In this document: positions 1 to 4,576 of the stretch, in pieces
Layout of the letters: each line of letters starts with the position of its first letter
Numbering within the stretch: position 1 is the first letter of the stretch
Source of the DNA: Kiloniellales bacterium
GTDB taxonomy: Bacteria > Pseudomonadota > Alphaproteobacteria > Kiloniellales > JAKSDN01
NCBI GenBank assembly: GCA_022360075.1
Contig: JAKSDN010000059.1
Span: forward strand, 1 to 6,157
DNA length: 6,157 nucleotides
Direction: 5' to 3'
Made by a program: the position numbers and the translations under genes
Notes under the pieces: generated by a model
The model's database searches: none
Seen by the model: the letters and a program-made list of their open reading frames with translations, nothing else
Told to the model about the DNA's origin: nothing

Positions 1-242
1 GCCCGCCCAAGGCGGCCGAGCTGAAGCGGATCCTGGGCTTGCTCGGCCTCGGCGCCCGTGCGCTGATGCGGCGCAAGGAAGCGGCCTACAAGGAGCTCGG
101 CCTCGCCGACGAGGCGCTGAGCGAGGCCGCACTGGTCAAGGCGATGGTCGAGAACCCGATCCTGATCGAGCGGCCCATCGTGCTCGCCAACGGCAAGGCC
201 GCCCTCGGGCGGCCGCCGGAGCAGGTTTTGGAGATCTTGTGA
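1..242 (+). CDS. arsC: Arsenate reductase (glutaredoxin-type ArsC), 3' part only
   Basis: This is the C-terminal 79 residues of an ArsC-family arsenate reductase, which reduces arsenate to arsenite in the cytoplasm using glutathione and glutaredoxin so that arsenite can be exported. The frame is open from base 3 to a TGA at 240-242. It starts PPKAAELKRIL and contains ALMRRKE, YKELGL, NPILIERPIV and GRPPEQVLEIL, which align closely with plasmid R773 ArsC. The three arginines that bind arsenate there (R60, R94, R107) are matched by codons at 69-71, 171-173 and 210-212. The catalytic Cys12 region would lie upstream of the window. The protein ends at VLEIL, so it is the short (~115-residue) form without the R773 C-terminal tail. 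A TTG at 39 is an internal leucine, not the start, because homology continues upstream. Some relatives (YfgD-like) are annotated ArsC without proven activity. The gene converges on the transporter operon and has no evident functional link to it. Confidence 0.93.
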   Translation, partial: PPKAAELKRILGLLGLGARALMRRKEAAYKELGLADEALSEAALVKAMVENPILIERPIVLANGKAALGRPPEQVLEIL

Positions 243-256
243 ACGGCCTTCGACCG

Positions 257-352
257 CGTAGGGCGCAATAGCGTGAGCGTATTGCGCCGCATGGAGGCGC
301 CGGCGCCGTCCACTTACATGCGGCGGATCACGCTCCGCTGACCCGCCCTACG
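257..352. repeat. REPIN-like element: two inverted copies of a REP-type hairpin unit
   Basis: The element begins 14 nt after the arsC stop. Its ends are perfect 9-bp inverted repeats, CGTAGGGCG (257-265) and CGCCCTACG (344-352). Copy 1 (257-293) and the reverse complement of copy 2 (317-352) share the layout CGTAGGGCG - variable stem - GCG(T)GAGCG-like loop - complementary stem - GCCGCATG. Each copy folds on its own: 262-270 pairs perfectly with 280-288, and 322-330 pairs with 339-347 with one A/C mismatch (G-U on the opposite RNA strand). The stem bases differ between copies but pairing is kept. Two inverted REP units around a short spacer is the definition of a REPIN, normally mobilised in trans by a RAYT (TnpA-REP) transposase; no such gene is in the window. 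Calling it dispersed needs the rest of the genome. Confidence 0.8.
296..307. repeat. 12-bp perfect palindrome in the REPIN spacer
   Basis: GGCGCCGGCGCC reads the same on both strands and sits near the centre of the spacer between the two REP units. It could form the tip of the long hairpin made when the two units pair, or be a chance GC-rich palindrome. No binding protein can be named. Confidence 0.5.
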
Positions 353-370
353 GATCTGACAACCGACAGC

Positions 371-396
371 AAGAAGGGGGCGCTCGAAGCGCCCCC
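371..396 (-). terminator. Rho-independent terminator of the ABC transporter operon
   Basis: A perfect 9-bp GC-rich stem (376-384 with 388-396) closes a 3-nt CGA loop. On the minus strand it is followed by TTCTT (375-371), a short U-rich tract. It starts 31 nt after the TAG of the fused ATPase gene, the expected place for the end of the operon. Read from the plus strand the stem is followed by TCCCCTCG, so it is a poor intrinsic terminator for arsC, although the stem could still impede convergent transcription. Confidence 0.8.
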
Positions 397-427
397 TCCC
401 CTCGTCTCCCTAGAGCTTGGGCCGCGA

Positions 428-2542
428 CTATTCGGCGGCGTCCTTGTCGCTTTCCCTCTGGATCACGATCACCGGATCGACCTTCCGCAGCTCCTCCATG
501 GGAATGTGGCAGGCGATGATGTGGCCCGGCGTGTCCTCGGCTTGGGGCGGCACGTCGGTCTCGCAGATCGCGCCGACCTTGCGCTGACAGCGCGTGTTGA
601 AGGGGCAGCCCTTCGGTGGGTTCATCACGCTCGGCAGATTGCCCTCGAGGATGATCCGCTTCTTCTCGATCGAGGTATCGGCGATCGGCACGGCCGACAG
701 CAGCGCCTCGGTATAGGGATGATAGGGCGGCGCGAAGACCTCGTCGGTGTTGCCCTGCTCGACGATGTGCCCGAGGTACATGACCACAACCCGATCGGCC
801 AGGTAGCGCACCAGGCTGAGGTCATGGCTGATGAAGACCAGGGTCGTGCGGTAGGTCCGCTGGATGTCCATCAGCAGCCCGGTGACCGCCGCCTGGACCG
901 AGACGTCGAGCGCCGAAACCGGCTCGTCGGCCACGACCATCTTCGGGTTGCCGGCGAAGGCGCGGGCGATGCCCACGCGCTGCTTCTGCCCGCCTGAGAG
1001 CTGGCGCGGGCGCCGCCGGGCAAAATCCCGCGGCAGCTTGACCAGATCGAGCAGCTCCATCACGCGCGCCTCGATCCGGTCCGGGTCGCTCTCGACGCCG
1101 AACTTCTTGATGACGCGGGCGAGCTGCGCGCCGACCGAGTGGCTCGGGTTCAAGGTGTCGAAGGGGTTCTGGAACACCATCTGCACCGAGCCGACCTGCT
1201 CGGGCGAGCGCTTCTGGACCGGGAAATTGGAGACGTCCTGGCCCTTGAAGACGACCTCGCCGTCGGTCGCGGTCTCGAGGCCCATCAGCACCTTCGCAAA
1301 GGTCGACTTGCCGCAGCCCGACTCGCCGACGATCGCGACCGTCTCCGACTCCTTGGCGTCGAAAGAGATGCTCTCGTTCGCCTTGACGTACTTGACCCGG
1401 TCGCCCTTGATCAGGGCGGCGATCGAGTTATCGGTCAGCTCGTAGTACTTCTTCATCTTGTTGATGGCGAGGACGGTGTCGCCGACCTCGATCTCGCCGG
1501 TGGTCAGACCTTCGGGCCGGTAGGCCGCCCAGTCGATGTCGCCCCAGCGCTCGCAGCGCACACGGTGCCCCGCCTCGTCGGGCACTTCGGTCATATTGAC
1601 CTGACCGCGGTTGCAGACCCCCTCGACGAAGTGGTCGCAGCGCGGCCCGAAATAGCAGCCGTAAGGCCGCTCATGCGGCAAGGGAAGCTGGCCGCGGATC
1701 GGCACCAACGGCCGCGCCGTCTTGTCGGCCCCGGGCAAGGGTATCGCGCTGAACAGCCCCTTGGTATAGGGGTGCTTCATGCTGTCGAAGACCTCGTCGA
1801 CCGTGCCCTCCTCGACCACGACGCCCGAGTACATCACGTTGACCCTTTGGCAGGTCGCCAGGATCAAGCCGAGGTTGTGCGAGATGTAGATCATCGAGGT
1901 GTTGAACTTCTCGGCGATCTCCGCGATCAGCTCGATGATGCCGGCCTCGACCGTCACGTCGAGGGCCGTGGTCGGCTCGTCGAGCAGCAGCAGCGAGGGG
2001 TTCGAGAGCAGCGCCATGGCGATGACCACGCGCTGCTGCTGGCCGCCGGAAATCTGGTGCGGATAGGAGTCCATCACCCGCTCGGGATCCGGCAACTTCA
2101 CACCGGCCAGGATCTCAATCGCACGGTCCCTGGCCTCTTGCTCGGTCACGTCTTCGTGATAGAGCGGCACCTCCATGAGCTGCTTGCCGAGCTGCATGCT
2201 CGGGTTCAGCGAGGCCATCGGTTCCTGATAGACCATGGCGATCTCGTTGCCGCGAAGCTGACGCAGCTCCTCCTCGCTGTAGGTCGCCAGGTCCCGGCCC
2301 TTGTAGATCACCTCGCCGCCGACGATGCCGCCGTTGCGCCCCATGTACTGCATGATCGCCATGGCCACGGTCGACTTGCCGCAGCCGGACTCGCCGACCA
2401 GGCCGACGCTCCCGCCCTGGTGCAGCTTGAGATTGAAATCGACCACGGCCGGGATCTCACCCGCCCGGGTGAAGTAGGAGATGCAGAGGTTGTTGCACTC
2501 CAGGATCGGGCCGTCGAAGTTGTGTCCGTTGCCACTACTCAT
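428..2542 (-). CDS. Fused DppD-DppF-type ABC importer ATPase (two nucleotide-binding domains)
   Basis: A 704-residue cytoplasmic ATPase that powers the DppB/DppC-type permeases; it is about twice the length of a single DppD or DppF and fuses both. Half 1: Walker A GESGCGKST (50-58), Q-loop Q106, signature ISGGQQQRV (164-172), Walker B LLLLDEP (184-190) with catalytic E189, D-loop TTALD, switch H222. Half 2: Walker A (406-414), Q458, LSGGQKQRV (515-523), MVVADEP (535-541) with E540, SALD, H573. Both ATP sites therefore look complete. Each half ends in an oligopeptide-transporter C-terminal domain with four cysteines in GCxFxxRC spacing: C296, C302, C310, C330 and C646, C652, C660, C678. In relatives such as mycobacterial OppD/DppD these ligate a [4Fe-4S] cluster. 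The ATG at 2542 is 10 nt after the preceding permease stop, and the first residues flow straight into the NBD. It is the last gene of the operon. Substrate is unknown. Confidence 0.95.
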   Translation of the reverse strand: MSSGNGHNFDGPILECNNLCISYFTRAGEIPAVVDFNLKLHQGGSVGLVGESGCGKSTVAMAIMQYMGRNGGIVGGEVIYKGRDLATYSEEELRQLRGNEIAMVYQEPMASLNPSMQLGKQLMEVPLYHEDVTEQEARDRAIEILAGVKLPDPERVMDSYPHQISGGQQQRVVIAMALLSNPSLLLLDEPTTALDVTVEAGIIELIAEIAEKFNTSMIYISHNLGLILATCQRVNVMYSGVVVEEGTVDEVFDSMKHPYTKGLFSAIPLPGADKTARPLVPIRGQLPLPHERPYGCYFGPRCDHFVEGVCNRGQVNMTEVPDEAGHRVRCERWGDIDWAAYRPEGLTTGEIEVGDTVLAINKMKKYYELTDNSIAALIKGDRVKYVKANESISFDAKESETVAIVGESGCGKSTFAKVLMGLETATDGEVVFKGQDVSNFPVQKRSPEQVGSVQMVFQNPFDTLNPSHSVGAQLARVIKKFGVESDPDRIEARVMELLDLVKLPRDFARRRPRQLSGGQKQRVGIARAFAGNPKMVVADEPVSALDVSVQAAVTGLLMDIQRTYRTTLVFISHDLSLVRYLADRVVVMYLGHIVEQGNTDEVFAPPYHPYTEALLSAVPIADTSIEKKRIILEGNLPSVMNPPKGCPFNTRCQRKVGAICETDVPPQAEDTPGHIIACHIPMEELRKVDPVIVIQRESDKDAAE
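1301..1330. repeat. 30-bp direct repeat (copy A) encoding the second Walker A motif
   Basis: This stretch and 2369-2398 match at 29 of 30 bases and both encode VGESGCGKST on the minus strand, about 1.07 kb apart. Protein constraint and shared codon preference can explain it. It remains a potential site for intragenic recombination. Confidence 0.75.
2369..2398. repeat. 30-bp direct repeat (copy B) encoding the first Walker A motif
   Basis: Partner of 1301-1330, differing at one synonymous position (TCC versus TCG serine codon on the minus strand). It encodes the P-loop of the first ATPase domain. Confidence 0.75.
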
Positions 2543-2549
2543 TGCTTTG

Positions 2550-2554
2550 CCCTC
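2550..2554 (-). promoter_or_regulatory. Weak Shine-Dalgarno GAGGG of the fused ATPase gene, overlapping the upstream stop
   Basis: The minus strand reads TGAGGGCAAAGCAATG. The GAGGG is 7 nt before the ATG and overlaps the TGA of the DppC-type gene (2553-2555). The overlap supports this start and suggests that ribosomes finishing the permease reinitiate on the ATPase. Confidence 0.6.
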
Positions 2555-3521
2555 AGTCGCGCAACGAGACTTCGCGCAGTCCGTCGGCCAGGAGATTGAA
2601 GCCGAGGACCAGCGACGAGATCGCGATGCAGGGGAACGCCGCCATGTGCGGGAATGTCATGGCCATCTGGCGGGTTTCATTGATCATGCCACCCCAGTCG
2701 GGATCGGGCGGCGGCAGACCCAGGCCGAGGAAGCCAAGCACACCGATCGTGATGATGACATAGCCCAAGCGCAGGCAGGCATCGACGATCAACGGCCCTC
2801 GCGCGTTCGGCAGGATCTCGACCAGCATGATCCGCCATGGCGTCTCGCCGCGGGTCTCGGCGGCGAAGACGTACTCTCGATTACGCAGGTCGAGCACGAG
2901 GCCGCGCACGATGCGCATGATGCCCGGCGCGCTGGCGAAGGTGACCGCGATCACGATGTTGATGGCCGAGGCGCCGATCGTCGCGATGATGATGACGTAG
3001 AGCACCAGCACGGGGAACGACAGGATGACGTTGGCCACGAAGGACAGCACGTCGTCGACCACGCCGCGGCGATAACCGGCCGCCAGCCCCATCGGGATGC
3101 CGACGGCGTAGGCGCAGAAAGTCGCCAGCGGCGCGAAGATCAGGACCTGCCTGGAGCCGTGAATGATCCGGCTCAAGATGTCGCGGCCGATATGATCGGT
3201 GCCGAGCCAGAAGGTGCCGCAGTCGAACTTGCCTTGGTTGTCTCCGAAGCGGATCGGGGCGCAGATCTCCTCCACCTTGCCCATCGGCAGCGAGGCGCCG
3301 GCATCGAGAATGAACTCCTGGCCGATCGGCCCCAAAGGAAAGAGCGTCGCGTTCGGCGGGAAAGGCGCCAGAAGCGGCGCAAAGAGCGCGATGATCACCC
3401 AAAAGACGATAATCCCCGCGCCCACCATGCCGACCGCGCTTTCGCGCAGCAACGCCATGGACTTCAGGCTGCGCAGAATCGACGATTCGCGTTGCGGGAT
3501 GTCGAGTGTTGTATCGGTCAT
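2553..3521 (-). CDS. DppC/OppC-family ABC importer permease
   Basis: A 322-residue inner-membrane permease that pairs with the DppB-type protein to form the channel. An N-terminal cytoplasmic tail leads to TM1 (about 30-53), the typical OppC_N arrangement. A periplasmic segment follows, then the family motif WLGTDHIGRDILSRIIHGSR (105-124). Further hydrophobic spans lie at about 124-148, 158-182, 187-205, 245-268 and 296-312. The cytoplasmic EAA loop that docks on the ATPase is at about 217-243 (YVFAAETRG...LPNARGP). The segment between TM1 and the LGTD motif (about 54-104) is longer than the short linker usual in E. coli DppC and contains two cysteines, C87 and C101. ATG at 3521 has a strong AGGAGG nine bases upstream; the upstream stop overlaps that SD. 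The family is certain; the transported substrate is not. Confidence 0.94.
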   Translation of the reverse strand: MTDTTLDIPQRESSILRSLKSMALLRESAVGMVGAGIIVFWVIIALFAPLLAPFPPNATLFPLGPIGQEFILDAGASLPMGKVEEICAPIRFGDNQGKFDCGTFWLGTDHIGRDILSRIIHGSRQVLIFAPLATFCAYAVGIPMGLAAGYRRGVVDDVLSFVANVILSFPVLVLYVIIIATIGASAINIVIAVTFASAPGIMRIVRGLVLDLRNREYVFAAETRGETPWRIMLVEILPNARGPLIVDACLRLGYVIITIGVLGFLGLGLPPPDPDWGGMINETRQMAMTFPHMAAFPCIAISSLVLGFNLLADGLREVSLRD

Positions 3522-3530
3522 CGTCGGGCG

Positions 3531-3536
3531 CCTCCT
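3531..3536 (-). promoter_or_regulatory. Strong Shine-Dalgarno AGGAGG of the DppC-type gene, overlapping the DppB-type stop
   Basis: The minus strand reads TAGGAGG, where TAG (3537-3535) ends the DppB-type gene and AGGAGG is a consensus ribosome site, 9 nt before the DppC-type ATG. It fixes the start at 3521 and links translation of the two permease subunits, which are needed in 1:1 ratio. Confidence 0.85.
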
Positions 3537-4467
3537 AGCTAAAGCGGATCCGCGGGTTCAGGTAGGTGTACCCGACATCGGAAATGGTCTGGGTGGCCAC
3601 GGCGACGAAGACGGCAACCATGGCGCAGGCCTCGATCAGGAAGATGTCCTGATTGAGCGAGGCCTCCAGGAGGAGGGCTCCGAAGCCCTTGTAGGCGAAG
3701 AAGAACTCGACCACGATCACGCCGGACAGCAGCCAGTTGATCTGCAGCATGATCACGGTAAAGGGAGCGATCAGCGCGTTGCGCAGGGCGTGGCGCATGA
3801 TGACGGTCTTGTAGGGCAGGCCTTTGAGCACGGCCGTGCGGATGTAGTGGGTCATCATGACCTCGGCCATCGAGGCCCGCGTCATGCGCGCGACATAGCC
3901 GAAGTCGTAGAGCACCAGCACCATGACCGGCAGGATGAGCTGGACGATGTCGAAGCCGTCGGTCATCCCACTGGTGCCCGGCAGCAAGCCGAACCAGAAC
4001 ACGAAGACCGCCGATAAGAGCACGGCGCTCGCGAATTCAGGGATCGAGGTGGTGACGATCGAGGCGACCGATATGGTGCGGTCGAGCGTCGAGCCCTCGC
4101 GCATCCCGGCCAGCACCCCGAGCGAAAGCGACAGTGGGATCACCACGCCAAGCGTCGCGAGCGCCAGGATTCCGGTGTTGGCCAAGCGTGGCCAGAGCAC
4201 GTCCGCCACCGGGGTCTTGAAGCGGATCGACTCGCCGAAATCCCCGACCGTGAAATTGCCCAGCCAGCGCACGTAGCGCAGCGGCAACGGATCGTTGTAG
4301 CCGTTTTGCTCGAGCCAGATCTCGCGCTGCTCCTCGGAGCTATAGGGTCCCAGCACCTTGGTCGCCACGTTGCCGGGCGAGACCTCCAAGAGCAGGAACA
4401 GCAACATGGAGACAACCACCATGGTGAGAATCATGGTGCCGGCGCGTCGTACGATGAAGACAAGCAT
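3535..4467 (-). CDS. DppB/OppB-family ABC importer permease
   Basis: A 310-residue inner-membrane permease, normal length for DppB/OppB. TM1 is at about 10-30. It is followed by the family's periplasmic region with NDPLPLRYVRWLGNF and VGDFGESI (about 58-81). Five more hydrophobic spans follow at about 97-119, 134-162, 174-193, 232-255 and 275-297, for six in total. The EAA loop that contacts the ATPase is YIRTAVLKGLPYK...HALRNALIAP (208-235), with the conserved Ala, Gly and Pro. The C-terminus YTYLNPRIRFS matches the usual 'LNPRIRY' ending, so the protein is intact. ATG at 4467 is preceded by GAGGTGG. It is the second gene of the operon, 109 nt after the binding-protein gene, and overlaps the SD of the next gene. 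Substrate unknown. Confidence 0.95.
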   Translation of the reverse strand: MLVFIVRRAGTMILTMVVVSMLLFLLLEVSPGNVATKVLGPYSSEEQREIWLEQNGYNDPLPLRYVRWLGNFTVGDFGESIRFKTPVADVLWPRLANTGILALATLGVVIPLSLSLGVLAGMREGSTLDRTISVASIVTTSIPEFASAVLLSAVFVFWFGLLPGTSGMTDGFDIVQLILPVMVLVLYDFGYVARMTRASMAEVMMTHYIRTAVLKGLPYKTVIMRHALRNALIAPFTVIMLQINWLLSGVIVVEFFFAYKGFGALLLEASLNQDIFLIEACAMVAVFVAVATQTISDVGYTYLNPRIRFS

Positions 4468-4473
4468 GGTCTG

Positions 4474-4480
4474 CCACCTC
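4474..4480 (-). promoter_or_regulatory. Shine-Dalgarno GAGGTGG of the DppB-type gene
   Basis: GAGGTGG on the minus strand lies 6 nt before the ATG at 4467. It supports that start and an independent ribosome entry downstream of the intercistronic hairpin. Confidence 0.75.
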
Positions 4481-4505
4481 GTCCCTTCTATTCCCCCCTG
4501 ACGGA

Positions 4506-4525
4506 GCCCGTCGCGTCGCGCGGGC
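4506..4525 (-). other. Short GC-rich hairpin in the binding-protein/permease gap
   Basis: GCCCG (4506-4510) pairs with CGGGC (4521-4525), and CG (4512-4513) can pair with CG (4519-4520) with one bulged base. It is weaker than the hairpin at 4534-4568 and lies between it and the permease SD. It might add to RNA structure there, but chance is possible in such GC-rich sequence. Confidence 0.35.
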
Positions 4526-4533
4526 CCTCTATT

Positions 4534-4568
4534 CGAAAACCGCGGGGGCCTAAACCCCCGCGGTTTCG
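4534..4568 (-). terminator. Intercistronic hairpin after the binding-protein gene (partial terminator or mRNA-stabilising stem)
   Basis: A perfect 12-bp stem (4537-4548 with 4555-4566) with a 6-nt loop (4549-4554), extendable by two pairs past one bulged A. It starts about 10 nt after the binding-protein stop. In the minus-strand transcript the 3' arm ends in UUUU followed by CGAAUAG, so it resembles an intrinsic terminator with a short, mostly in-stem U tract. Such a structure would be expected to be leaky. In binding-protein ABC operons (malE-malF is the classic case) stems here protect the upstream message or cut downstream transcription, giving excess binding protein. Which of these applies cannot be read from sequence alone. 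Confidence 0.8.
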
Positions 4569-4576
4569 CTTATCGG

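Noticed and set aside
39..41. TTG as the start of the left-hand gene
   Set aside because: Homology to ArsC (PPKAAELKRIL) continues in frame to the window edge, so the start is upstream.
86..313. Minus-strand open frame over the arsC end and REPIN
   Set aside because: It overlaps a recognisable arsC coding region and a hairpin repeat, and its product resembles nothing known to me.
257..352. CRISPR repeats or an insertion sequence remnant
   Set aside because: Only two units, in inverted rather than direct orientation, with no spacer array and no transposase fragment; a REP doublet fits better.
1..430. A functional link between arsenate reduction and the ABC importer
   Set aside because: The genes are convergent, separated by a repeat and a terminator, and nothing in the transporter points to arsenic.
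1139..2599. A 486-codon plus-strand open frame opposite the fused ATPase
   Set aside because: It is exactly antisense to a gene with every ABC motif intact, has no recognisable domain, and is rich in Asp, His, Arg and Leu as expected from the complement of GC-rich codons.
2481..4017. Long plus-strand open frames opposite the two permeases (2481-3542 and 3199-4017)
   Set aside because: Low-complexity Gln/His/Asp/Arg-rich products typical of the antisense of membrane-protein genes; no supporting start context or homology.
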